34,365 bases of DNA from contig CANQYK010000007.1 in assembly GCA_947628065.1 (NCBI GenBank), forward strand, positions 1 through 34,365, given 5' to 3'. Under the pieces are notes generated by a model, which was given only the letters and a program-made list of their open reading frames with translations, had not been told where the DNA came from and made no database searches. This DNA is from an uncultured Bacilli bacterium. Lineage in GTDB: Bacteria > Bacillota_I > Bacilli_A > RF39 > UBA660. The position numbers and the translations under genes were made by a program. Positions 15,960 through 23,701 of the stretch are shown here, piece after piece (the stretch's first letter is position 1; every line of letters starts with the position of its first letter).

Positions 15960-17186
15960 ATGACATTTTTTGAAGAATTAAAATGGAGAGGACTATTAAA
16001 AGATATATCAAGTCCAGAATTAGAACAAAAATTAAATGAAGGAGGATTAACCTTTTATATTGGAACCGATCCTACTGGGGATAGTATGCATATTGGTCAC
16101 TTTTCATCTTTCTTGATTTGTAAAAGATTAAAAGAAGCAGGACACAATCCTATTTTGTTAATTGGTGGTGGGACCGGTTTAATAGGAGATCCCAAACCAA
16201 CCGCAGAGCGTCCTATGATATCAAAAGAAGAGGTAGAACATAATATCAAATGCCTTACCAAACAAGCAGAGGATTTGTTTGGATTTAAAGTTGTTAACAA
16301 TTATGATTGGATCAAAGATATTAATGTATTAGACTTTTTAAGAGATTATGGAAAATACTTTAATATTAATTATATGTTAGATAAAGATATTGTAAGACGC
16401 CGACTTGATAGTGGAATTACTTATACAGAGTTTTCTTATATGTTACTACAAGCCCTTGATTTCTTGCATCTTTATGAACATGAAAATTGTACAATGCAAG
16501 TAGCAGGACAAGATCAATGGGGAAATATTACAGCAGGAATTGACTTAATTCGTAAGAAGATAGGAAAGGAAGCTTATGGTTTTACAATGCCTTTATTAAC
16601 CAAAGCTGATGGTAGTAAGTTTGGGAAAACCGATGGTGGAGCATTATGGTTGGATCGGAAAAAAACGACCCCTTATGAAATGTATCAATTTTTAATTAAT
16701 GTAGAAGATGAGAAGGTAATTGATTACTTAAAATTCTTAACTTTCCTAACACCAGATGAGATTATGAAAATAGAAAAAGAGCATCAAGAAAAACCACATG
16801 AAAGACTTGCTCATAAGGCACTTGCCAAAGAAGTAATTACGTTTCTTCATGGCGAAGAAGCATACCTTGAAGCGGTAAAAATAAGTGAAAGCCTATTTTC
16901 TGGAGAGATTTCCAAATTAACAGGTGAAGAAATAGAACTTGCCTTTCAAGGACTTCCAAGAAAAGAAATAAAAGAAGAAAAAACCATCGTTGATTTTCTT
17001 GTAGAAAATGAAATTTGTAGTAGTAAACGAGAAGCAAGAGAATTTATTGGAACTGGAAGTATTACGTTAAATGGAGAAAAAATAAAGGATTTAGATTTTG
17101 TTGTTCAAAAAGATTGTGCGATTGATCATAAATATTTGGTTGTAAGAAGAGGAAAAAAGAAATACTTTATTGTTGTCTTTTCCTAA
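15960..17186 (+). CDS. tyrS: Tyrosyl-tRNA synthetase
   Basis: A 408-residue class I synthetase that charges tRNA-Tyr. The HIGH motif is at 44-47, the KMSKS-equivalent KFGKT is at 220-224 after DGS, and tyrosine-pocket segments are YTEFSYMLLQALDF (155-168) and QVAGQDQWGNI (180-190). The C-terminal S4-like RNA-binding domain covers about 335-405 (SSKREAREFIGTGSI). Length matches bacterial TyrRS. GAAGGAGG precedes the ATG. Expression is controlled by the T-box leader. Confidence 0.97.
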   Translation: MTFFEELKWRGLLKDISSPELEQKLNEGGLTFYIGTDPTGDSMHIGHFSSFLICKRLKEAGHNPILLIGGGTGLIGDPKPTAERPMISKEEVEHNIKCLTKQAEDLFGFKVVNNYDWIKDINVLDFLRDYGKYFNINYMLDKDIVRRRLDSGITYTEFSYMLLQALDFLHLYEHENCTMQVAGQDQWGNITAGIDLIRKKIGKEAYGFTMPLLTKADGSKFGKTDGGALWLDRKKTTPYEMYQFLINVEDEKVIDYLKFLTFLTPDEIMKIEKEHQEKPHERLAHKALAKEVITFLHGEEAYLEAVKISESLFSGEISKLTGEEIELAFQGLPRKEIKEEKTIVDFLVENEICSSKREAREFIGTGSITLNGEKIKDLDFVVQKDCAIDHKYLVVRRGKKKYFIVVFS

Positions 17187-17198
17187 TTGTGTTACAAT
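17170..17198 (+). promoter_or_regulatory. Promoter of propeller/phosphatase-like pair
   Basis: TTGTTG (17170-17175), a 17-bp spacer and TACAAT (17193-17198), with a TG one base before the -10 (extended -10). It overlaps the end of tyrS. Confidence 0.6.
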
Positions 17199-17224
17199 AA
17201 GAAAGAAAAGGTAGGGATAGTATT

Positions 17225-18544
17225 ATGAAAAAGAAAAAGAAGAATGATGCAAAAAAACAAGATAAAGTAGTAAAAGGACTTAAATTTATTGCTGTTCTTT
17301 GTGTTTTGGTTATTGTTTGTGAAGCCATTTATATTGGGGTTAAAATATACCAAAGAGAACAAAATACGGTTTATGTTGATACTTTTGCGGCAGTAGAAAA
17401 AGTAAGCGATGGATACATTGGTGTTGGAAGTAGTGATTTTAAAAAGAGTAAATATAATTCTTATAGCAAAAGTCATACCAAAGCAAAAATTGTAAAATAT
17501 GATAAGGATAAAAACGTTCTTTTTGAAACGGCTTATAAGAAAGGAATAGAATCTTCCTTTAATGATGTAGAAGAGACAAAAGATGGTTATATTGCCGTAG
17601 GATCTGCTGCTTATACAAACAAACAAATCAAAGAGCATGTTACCAATGGACTTCTTGTTTTGTATGATAAAAAAGGAGAACAAGTAAACAGTAAAAAGTT
17701 AGAAATATTAGATGATACCGTCTTTACAAAAGTAGAAGTATTAAAAGATGGATATCTTGTAATTGGGCAGAGTATTTTAGAAAACTATACCATTGGAAAT
17801 GATCCCAATGGTGGAGGAATTATTATAAAATATGATTTTGATTTAAAAGAAGTATGGAGAGCCAATCATGGTGGTAGTAAATCTGGTATCTTCAATGATT
17901 TGGTTATTGACGATGATGCTATTTATTTGGTTGGAAAAGATGCTGCAAGATATGGTGTATTTGCGAAATACACATTGGATGGAAAAAAGGAATTTGTAAA
18001 AACATTTGAATTTACCGATACCATCGGTTTCTCATCCATTGCTAAAATTGGTGATAATTTTGCTGTTGTTGGTTCAAAAACAGTTAATATTTCAGCCGAT
18101 GATCAAGATAAAATAACAGAAGCTTTGATTGCCATTTATGATAAAGATGGTAGTGTAAAACGGCATAAAACCTATAAAATCAATAAGTCTGCAAGATTTA
18201 ATAAAGTGATTGTAGATGGGGATGAAATTATAGCTGTTGGACATACTGCGAAAAAGGATGAAGAAGAATCAACCGATGCTGTTAATGTTTTCCGTTATAG
18301 TGGTATTTTAGCAAAATATACATTTGATGGAGATGAAATATTAAAGAAGCAAGAAAAAGGTAGTCGTGATACTTACTTTAGTGATATCCTAGCAACAAAA
18401 GATGGATACATTGTTGTAGGTCAAACATCTTCCAAAGAACTTGGTGGAAACAACAAAGATTTAACCTCTTTCTTCTTAACTTATGATAAAAAAGGAAAAA
18501 GACAAACCAGTGAAACTGTATTTAATAAAGTCGTTTTCGACTGA
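17225..18544 (+). CDS. Membrane-anchored seven-repeat beta-propeller-like protein
   Basis: This 439-residue protein has a Lys-rich cytoplasmic start, one membrane segment (about 20-40) and a large extracellular part. That part holds seven copies of a motif of the form V-x-K-D-G-Y-I-x-V-G-x-T/S, beginning near residues 56, 114, 168, 225, 270, 326 and 387. Each is followed by a strand ending in YDKKG, YTLDG or similar. Seven blades of about 45-60 residues predict a closed seven-bladed propeller, a scaffold for ligand or partner binding. No catalytic motif is visible. The 3' end overlaps the start of the phosphatase-like gene. Function unknown. Confidence 0.85.
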   Translation: MKKKKKNDAKKQDKVVKGLKFIAVLCVLVIVCEAIYIGVKIYQREQNTVYVDTFAAVEKVSDGYIGVGSSDFKKSKYNSYSKSHTKAKIVKYDKDKNVLFETAYKKGIESSFNDVEETKDGYIAVGSAAYTNKQIKEHVTNGLLVLYDKKGEQVNSKKLEILDDTVFTKVEVLKDGYLVIGQSILENYTIGNDPNGGGIIIKYDFDLKEVWRANHGGSKSGIFNDLVIDDDAIYLVGKDAARYGVFAKYTLDGKKEFVKTFEFTDTIGFSSIAKIGDNFAVVGSKTVNISADDQDKITEALIAIYDKDGSVKRHKTYKINKSARFNKVIVDGDEIIAVGHTAKKDEEESTDAVNVFRYSGILAKYTFDGDEILKKQEKGSRDTYFSDILATKDGYIVVGQTSSKELGGNNKDLTSFFLTYDKKGKRQTSETVFNKVVFD

Positions 18545-18875
18545 TGAAAAAATAAAAGAAAATCCACCACTTTCCGAAAAAGGAATAAAAGACGCCAAAT
18601 TAGTGCGTCTCTTACTTCCTGATGTTACGTTTGATTGTTGTTATACTGGAGAAGAAATCGCATCTTATGGGAGTGCAATGTTAATGATAGGTGATAAGTT
18701 AGAAATTAAAAGAGATAAGAGACTGAACAAAGAAAAATCCACAAAAGTTGTGGAAAATAACATTATCTCTTATCTTTCATCCTTAAAAGATGAGAACACT
18801 ATTTTAATAGTAGCAGATTCTACTGTTATAAAAATACTCCATAAACAAGTACCAAATGCAATTGAAATAAAATAA
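18510..18875 (+). CDS. Degenerate histidine-phosphatase (PGAM-like) protein
   Basis: The 121-residue protein resembles the histidine phosphatase/phosphoglycerate mutase fold in layout. Strand 1 is KLYLIKSF where active members have LxRHG. Next come PPLSEKGIKDA (normally PLTExGxxQA), FDCCYTGEEIASYGSAM (normally YSSPLxRAxxTA) and a late strand ILIVADST (normally VSHG). Both catalytic histidines and the arginine are therefore absent, so it is predicted to be inactive as a phosphatase. I chose the GTG at 18510, which starts exactly at strand 1 and has AAGGA upstream. An ATG at 18483 lacks a site. It overlaps the propeller gene by 35 bases, suggesting coupled translation. Confidence 0.65.
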   Translation: MKLYLIKSFSTDEKIKENPPLSEKGIKDAKLVRLLLPDVTFDCCYTGEEIASYGSAMLMIGDKLEIKRDKRLNKEKSTKVVENNIISYLSSLKDENTILIVADSTVIKILHKQVPNAIEIK

Positions 18876-18898
18876 AGGACTTTTTTGGTCCTTTATTT
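18870..18898. terminator. Bidirectional terminator
   Basis: An 11-bp stem, AAATAAAGGAC (18870-18880) with GTCCTTTATTT (18888-18898), surrounds a T-rich 7-nt loop. The stops of both convergent genes lie inside it. Confidence 0.8.
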
Positions 18899-19915
18899 TA
18901 TGATTGGATTATAAGTTTGATATTCTTTTGAATGATAATCGATGAAGCCATCTTGAGCAAGTCGATATACGATAAAGCTTTTTGGATAATTTTTTTCATC
19001 TTTAATATCATAGTTTTTCTTACAACATATTTCTTTATAATAAGTATCATCAACCATAAAGCAATAAGCTTGTTGATCAATCGAATCTTCTTGATTATTA
19101 TTTTCATAGGATATTAAATTTTTGGCTTGTGCTTTATTAAAGTCTGTTTTACAATGCGCAAGTTCATGCAATAGAGCAAAGTAAATATCAGCGATTCTTT
19201 GATGTTTGTGGGTTAAGTATATAGCAGGTACTCCACAAAGCACTCGAAAAGCTCCTCGTATTTTAGAACCTTTTATATCATCTTGAATCACAAGATAAAT
19301 GCCATTTTCATTAAATAAATGTATTAATTTTTCTTCATCAAAAAGATTCTTCTTTGCAAGTTCTTTTATTTTTTGAACCAAAATAGGAATATTTTCCTTT
19401 TTATAAGTAGAAACTTTTTGCGTTAAAGCAGTTCGATAACATTTTTCAAGCCAAAGAAATAATAATTCTGGTTTGTTATTTTTACTTTTATAAAAAATAG
19501 TATCATTTAATTCATATAGCTTTTCTGGTGTGGTAACTCTCAAAAATTTTAAAATATCTTTTAATATTTCTAGCTTATCACTTTCATCTTTATATTCAAA
19601 ATAATTTTCTTTTGGTAATAAACGATAACAAAATTTATTCAAATATTTTGTAAGTGTTAAATTTTCTTTTTCTAAATAACGATGAATCTCTTGTTCCAAT
19701 TTATAATCTTTTTCAATATTATAAATATAATCAACAGGAATATCCGTGACAAGAGAGATATTTGTAATAATTTGAGCTGAGAATTCTCTTTTTCCAGCTA
19801 ATAGTTCAATTAGATGTTTTTGACTAATTCCTATTCGACTTGCAAATTCTTTCTTGGTGATATGATAACACTCTAAATAGTCAATTAAAAAATCTTTAAA
19901 TCTTATACTTTCCAT
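18893..19915 (-). CDS. HigA-type antitoxin fused to ImmA/IrrE metallopeptidase domain
   Basis: The 340-residue protein has an N-terminal Xre/HigA helix-turn-helix (about 16-62, with ITKKEFASRIGISQKHLIELLAGK in that region), a helical linker (about 70-200) and an ImmA/IrrE zinc peptidase domain. The HExxH motif is HELAH at 250-254. This combination is known as the antitoxin/regulator partner of HigB-like toxins. The HTH should bind the operator at 20307-20336 and repress the operon. The peptidase domain may control antitoxin or repressor stability. GGAGGA precedes the start, 12 bases after the toxin stop. Confidence 0.85.
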   Translation of the reverse strand: MESIRFKDFLIDYLECYHITKKEFASRIGISQKHLIELLAGKREFSAQIITNISLVTDIPVDYIYNIEKDYKLEQEIHRYLEKENLTLTKYLNKFCYRLLPKENYFEYKDESDKLEILKDILKFLRVTTPEKLYELNDTIFYKSKNNKPELLFLWLEKCYRTALTQKVSTYKKENIPILVQKIKELAKKNLFDEEKLIHLFNENGIYLVIQDDIKGSKIRGAFRVLCGVPAIYLTHKHQRIADIYFALLHELAHCKTDFNKAQAKNLISYENNNQEDSIDQQAYCFMVDDTYYKEICCKKNYDIKDEKNYPKSFIVYRLAQDGFIDYHSKEYQTYNPIIK

Positions 19916-19927
19916 TTTTCTTCCTCC

Positions 19928-20254
19928 TTATCGATTAACACTTAAAATTCGTTTAAAATCTTCATAATGTTTGGTACTGATAAACTCAAAATTAACAGTA
20001 TTTTGTTCTATGTCAATAGAACAAATAAGTCTTATCATACCACTATTTTTACATAAGTTAAAACTATAGTATCCACTCATTTCATTTCTCAAGGCTTCGA
20101 ATCCGTATATTTTAGAAATAGGGTGAAGCTGTAATTCCTTATATGTGTTACAGTTTTTTATATGAACAATAATTTTTTCTAATTGTTGTTTTTCTTTTGT
20201 ATATTTTTTTAGCTTTTTTAATTCTTTCTCTAGCTGTTTTCTGTTTATTTTCAT
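19928..20254 (-). CDS. HigB/RelE-like toxin
   Basis: The 108-residue basic protein has a charged N-terminal helix pair (KQLEKELKKLKKYTKEKQQ) and a C-terminal sheet with IYGFEALRNEMSGYYSFNL, MIRLICSID and FEFISTKHYEDF. This is the pattern of HigB/RelE-family toxins (an LxGxxSIRxxxxxRxxF-like core and a terminal YxDYH-like motif), which cleave mRNA on the ribosome. It lies first in the operon, before the HTH antitoxin, as in higBA. The start follows AAGGAGGA. Activity is inferred from family resemblance and gene order. Confidence 0.75.
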   Translation of the reverse strand: MKINRKQLEKELKKLKKYTKEKQQLEKIIVHIKNCNTYKELQLHPISKIYGFEALRNEMSGYYSFNLCKNSGMIRLICSIDIEQNTVNFEFISTKHYEDFKRILSVNR

Positions 20255-20306
20255 AAAATGTCCTCCTTGTTTGATATTATTATTCTTATTTCTTCACTCC
20301 TTTCTT

Positions 20307-20339
20307 ACATATATTAACATTTTGGTAAATATATGTCAA
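20307..20339 (-). promoter_or_regulatory. Toxin-antitoxin promoter with overlapping inverted-repeat operator
   Basis: On the minus strand, TTGACA (20334-20339), a 17-bp spacer and TAATAT (20311-20316). A perfect 9-bp inverted repeat, ACATATATT (20307-20315) and AATATATGT (20328-20336), separated by 12 bp, covers the -10 and the end of the -35. It is well placed for autorepression by the HTH antitoxin. The remaining ~110 bp up to the rpsD terminator shows nothing else. Confidence 0.7.
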
Positions 20340-20426
20340 CAACTAATTTATGGTTATTTAAAAAAATAGAAATGTCAGGAATAATTTATTTTTCCTTAAT
20401 TTTCTAATATTTTCTTTACCAAAAGA

Positions 20427-20448
20427 AAAAGGACTTTTTGGTCCTTTT
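20427..20448 (-). terminator. rpsD terminator
   Basis: AAAAGGAC (20427-20434) pairs with GTCCTTTT (20441-20448). On the minus strand it is followed by a T-rich stretch (TTTTTCTTTT counting the stem end). The stop codon of rpsD overlaps the stem. Confidence 0.75.
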
Positions 20449-21049
20449 ATTTGTTATAAAATTCAACAATTAGAGATTCATTGATATCCATATTAAGTTC
20501 ATTTCTTTCTGGATATCTTACATAAGTACCAGTCTTTGTTCCTTCATCAAAAGTTACATATTCTACACGTTTATGAACATTTTCTAAAGAAGCAAGTGCT
20601 GCCTTATGATCGCTTGAATTCTCTTTTAAAGCAATTGTACTACCAGGTTTAACACGGTATGATGGAATATCTACTTTCTTACCATCTACAACAATATGAC
20701 CGTGATTAACAAGTTGTCTTGCAGCACGACGTGTGTTTGCAAACCCTAAACGATAGACTAAGTTATCAAGACGAGATTCTAATAAAATTAAGAAGTTTGT
20801 ACCATGTACACCAGGCATTTTACCAGCTTCCTCAAATGTCTTTCTAAATTGTCTTTCATTTACACCATACATAAAACGTAGTTTTTGTTTCTCTTTTAAT
20901 TGAACAGAATAATCACTTGGTTTTCCTTTTCTTGCATTTCCATGTTGTCCAGGTCCATAAGGACGACGAGCAAGTTCTTTTCCTGTCTCACTTAAAGATA
21001 GACCAACACGACGAGATTTCTTATAACTAGGTCCAGTATATCTTGACAT
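20447..21049 (-). CDS. rpsD: 30S ribosomal protein S4
   Basis: The 200-residue protein matches S4 over its full length. It begins [19 protein letters not shown], has PYGPGQHG and [15 protein letters not shown], and carries the S4 RNA-binding domain ([22 protein letters not shown]) in the second half. S4 binds 16S rRNA early in 30S assembly and in many Bacillota represses its own mRNA. I start at the second of two adjacent ATGs, five bases after GGAGG. The open frame extending to 21178 is leader, not protein. Confidence 0.97.
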   Translation of the reverse strand: MSRYTGPSYKKSRRVGLSLSETGKELARRPYGPGQHGNARKGKPSDYSVQLKEKQKLRFMYGVNERQFRKTFEEAGKMPGVHGTNFLILLESRLDNLVYRLGFANTRRAARQLVNHGHIVVDGKKVDIPSYRVKPGSTIALKENSSDHKAALASLENVHKRVEYVTFDEGTKTGTYVRYPERNELNMDINESLIVEFYNK

Positions 21050-21200
21050 CATATCCTCCTTTCTTGCACTTTCCCTTGGCTTGTTCTCTTGTTCTTCGGG
21101 AGCTTTTTTTGTTCTTTCGCCTAACAGCAAATAGTTACTTGTAACTTTAAAAAAGCACATGAAGAATAGATAAAACAAATGCTGTTCAAGTAAAACTGCG
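21050..21200 (-). promoter_or_regulatory. rpsD mRNA leader
   Basis: About 150 nt of untranslated leader lies between the mapped promoter and the start codon. It contains a compact hairpin, AGTTAC/GTAACT (21133-21138 with 21141-21146), and a purine-rich stretch before the GGAGG. Long rpsD leaders in Bacillota bind S4 for feedback control. I could not match this one to a specific published structure. Confidence 0.5.
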
Positions 21201-21205
21201 TTATT

Positions 21206-21234
21206 ATCATATGATAAAACGCTTCATTTGTCAA
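21206..21234 (-). promoter_or_regulatory. rpsD promoter
   Basis: TTGACA (21229-21234 on the minus strand), a 17-bp spacer and TATGAT (21206-21211). The -10 sits inside a perfect 14-bp palindrome, TTATCATATGATAA (21204-21217). Confidence 0.75.
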
Positions 21235-21237
21235 GAC

Positions 21238-21266
21238 TTTACAAGAAAAACTTCTTATTATAAAAT
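21238..21266 (+). promoter_or_regulatory. Promoter of guanylate-kinase-like gene
   Basis: TTTACA (21238-21243), a 17-bp spacer and TAAAAT (21261-21266). Its -35 is adjacent to the divergent rpsD -35. Confidence 0.6.
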
Positions 21267-21286
21267 AAAGATGAGGGGGATATAGT

Positions 21287-21898
21287 ATGGCAAATAAAAT
21301 ATTTCAATTAATCGGAAAAAGTGGGAGTGGAAAAGATACCATTAAAAACTTATTAATAAAAGATTTTAAAGAAGAAAAATGGCTTCAATTTTCCATCAAG
21401 GAAGTTGTAATGTATACAACAAGACCAAAACGAGAAGGTGAAATAGATGGAATCTCTTATTTCTTTAAAACAGAAGAAGAATATCAACAAATGAACGTGG
21501 CAAATGAAATATTAGAGTGCAGATCCTATGAAACCAAACATGGTATTTGGCGTTATTTTACACCTTATCAAGCGTTTGATCTAACCAATCATAATTATAT
21601 TATTCTAAACACATTAGAAGGATATCAATCTCTAAAATCTTATTATGGAGAAGGTATTGTTTATCCCTTTTATATTGAAGTAGAAGATGGAATAAGGCTA
21701 AATCGTGCTCTTAAAAGAGAAATGCAGGAAGAAAATCCCAAATATCAAGAGTTATGTCGACGCTTTCTTGCCGATAGTATTGATTTTAGTGATGAAAAAC
21801 TATCACTCTTAAACATTACAAAGCGTTATCAAAATGATAATTTAATAAAATGTAAGGACGAAATAGAAAATGATATTAAAAGGTTACTTTTAAAATAA
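21287..21898 (+). CDS. Guanylate-kinase-like P-loop protein
   Basis: This 203-residue protein has the P-loop GKSGSGKDT (11-19) and the guanylate-kinase GMP-binding signature YTTRPKREGEIDG. The usual LLEWAxxxGxxYGT segment is replaced by ILECRSYETKHGIWRY, and the lid region (NRALKREM, LCRRFLADSIDF) is only partly conserved. Length matches Gmk, which converts GMP to GDP. The differences suggest a paralogue with altered substrate rather than the essential Gmk, but I cannot decide. GAGGGGG precedes the ATG. Confidence 0.8.
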   Translation: MANKIFQLIGKSGSGKDTIKNLLIKDFKEEKWLQFSIKEVVMYTTRPKREGEIDGISYFFKTEEEYQQMNVANEILECRSYETKHGIWRYFTPYQAFDLTNHNYIILNTLEGYQSLKSYYGEGIVYPFYIEVEDGIRLNRALKREMQEENPKYQELCRRFLADSIDFSDEKLSLLNITKRYQNDNLIKCKDEIENDIKRLLLK

Positions 21899-21906
21899 TC
21901 TTTTTT
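21878..21906 (+). terminator. Terminator of guanylate-kinase-like gene
   Basis: AAAAGGTTA (21878-21886) pairs with TAATCTTTT (21896-21904, one G-T pair), followed by T. The stop codon is in the right arm. Confidence 0.6.
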
Positions 21907-21982
21907 CTTTGTAAAGTTTAAGAAAAAGATAGATAAAAAACGTTAATTATGATATGATTATATAGAGTAAGGTGGTGAGACT

Positions 21983-23701
21983 ATGAAAGGAAAGTTGTTA
22001 TTTATTTTAACAGCCATTTTAATTATCGTCATCATAGGTCTTGTTATTTTCTTTTTGTTAAAGAAGAAAAGAAGAAATTACTATAACCAAATAAGAATTG
22101 ATTTAGATCATGAGAAAAACGTAATTGGAAGTAGTCCTGTTTTACTAGAACTTACCAAACTAGAACCCATTATCAAAAATGAAAAAATGGAAGAAAAATA
22201 TCAAGTATGGCAAGACGAATATGAGCATATAAAAGAAGTAGAAATACCAAAAATTGATGATATGTTATTAGAACTTGATACCTTAATAGAGAAAAAAGAA
22301 TATAAAATGGCAAAGGTACGGATTGCAAAAAGTGAATTAGAAGTTTACAAAGTAAGGGAAGAAACCAATCATCTACTTGATCAAATCAAAGAAATTACGT
22401 TAAGCGAAGAAAAATATCGTAGTATTATCACCAAACTAAAAACAAAATATCGAAAGTTAAACAAAGATTATCAAGAACATACCAATTTATATGAAGAAAT
22501 GGCAGAAGCGATTGAGTTACAACTTGAAAATATTGAAAAACGTTTTCTTGAATTCGAAAAAGCAATGGATGAAAATCAATACACAGAAGTGGTCCATATT
22601 GTAAAAGCACTTGATACAATGATTGAACATATGGGAATTGTAATTGAGGAAGTACCTGATTTAATGTTGATGTGCAAACAATTAATTCCAAAGAGAATCA
22701 AAGAAATCGAAGAAACCGGAGAAAAAATGGAAAAGGATGGTTATCCTTTGGAATACCTTAATTTATCTTATAATTTAGAAGAAGCAAAGAAAAATGTTAA
22801 TACCATACTTGATCGTATTAGAGTATTAAACTTAGAAGACTGTATGTTTGAATTAAAAACAATTCTTGATTATTTGGATAGTATTTTTGTTGATTTTGAA
22901 AAGGAAAGGTTATCCAAAAAAGTCTATGAAGAAGTAAAAGATGATTTTTCGAAAAAATTAAAGAAAACATCAAAATTAGTAAGTGATATTTATGATCAGT
23001 TAGATGACATTAAAAATATGTATGACTTGAATCAAGAAGATGTTAAAATTATTGATGAAGTTAACAAAGACTTAACGATGATTAAAGATGATTATAAGAA
23101 AATGGTAGAAAAAGTAAAAAATAAAGCAACGCCGTTTTCTCTTGTCAACAAGGAAGTAGATGAATTAAGTACAAGACTAAAACAAGTAGAATCAACCCTT
23201 GATGTTGCGCTTAAATCACTTGGTAATATGTATGAAGATGAGCAAAGAGCAAGAGAACAATTAATGGAAATTGATGACTTATTAAAAGAAAGCAAAGAAA
23301 AGATGCGTAATTATAAGTTACCTATGATTAGTGATCATTATTTTGTAGAGTTAAATGAAGCCAATGAAGCAATTGTAGAAGTGATAAAAGAGTTATCCAA
23401 AAAACCAATTGTGATACAAACTTTAAATACAAGAGTTGATACAGCAAGAGATTTAGTTTTAAAACTCTATAATACAACAAATACCATGATCAAAACAGCC
23501 AAATTAAGTGAAATGGCAATTGTCTATGGGAATCGGTATTTATCTCTTCATTCCGATATTAAGGATGGGCTTGATCGGGCCAAAAGATTATTTTTTAAAG
23601 GCGATTATCAAAGTTCTTTAAAAATTAGTATGGATACCATTAAATTAGTAGATGAAAATTTTGAAAGAAAGATGTTAGCATATGAAAAAGAAAAAGAATG
23701 A
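21983..23701 (+). CDS. ezrA: Septation ring formation regulator EzrA
   Basis: The 572-residue protein has one N-terminal membrane helix (about 5-27) and then almost continuous coiled coil, the exact architecture and length of EzrA. The C-terminal block (MAIVYGNRYLS, GLDRAKRLFFKGDYQSSL) matches the conserved spectrin-like end of the family. EzrA is a membrane-anchored FtsZ-binding protein that prevents extra Z-rings and helps coordinate wall synthesis at the septum. First gene of an operon; the next gene overlaps it by 20 bases. The ribosome binding site is AAGGTGGTGAG. A TATGAT-like -10 is seen near 21953, without a clear -35. Confidence 0.92.
   Translation: MKGKLLFILTAILIIVIIGLVIFFLLKKKRRNYYNQIRIDLDHEKNVIGSSPVLLELTKLEPIIKNEKMEEKYQVWQDEYEHIKEVEIPKIDDMLLELDTLIEKKEYKMAKVRIAKSELEVYKVREETNHLLDQIKEITLSEEKYRSIITKLKTKYRKLNKDYQEHTNLYEEMAEAIELQLENIEKRFLEFEKAMDENQYTEVVHIVKALDTMIEHMGIVIEEVPDLMLMCKQLIPKRIKEIEETGEKMEKDGYPLEYLNLSYNLEEAKKNVNTILDRIRVLNLEDCMFELKTILDYLDSIFVDFEKERLSKKVYEEVKDDFSKKLKKTSKLVSDIYDQLDDIKNMYDLNQEDVKIIDEVNKDLTMIKDDYKKMVEKVKNKATPFSLVNKEVDELSTRLKQVESTLDVALKSLGNMYEDEQRAREQLMEIDDLLKESKEKMRNYKLPMISDHYFVELNEANEAIVEVIKELSKKPIVIQTLNTRVDTARDLVLKLYNTTNTMIKTAKLSEMAIVYGNRYLSLHSDIKDGLDRAKRLFFKGDYQSSLKISMDTIKLVDENFERKMLAYEKEKE

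Noticed and set aside
21050-21178. In-frame N-terminal extension of S4
   Set aside because: S4 proteins start at MSRYTG-type sequence; the extension lacks family similarity and a ribosome binding site, and GGAGG sits directly before the inner start. It fits an untranslated leader.
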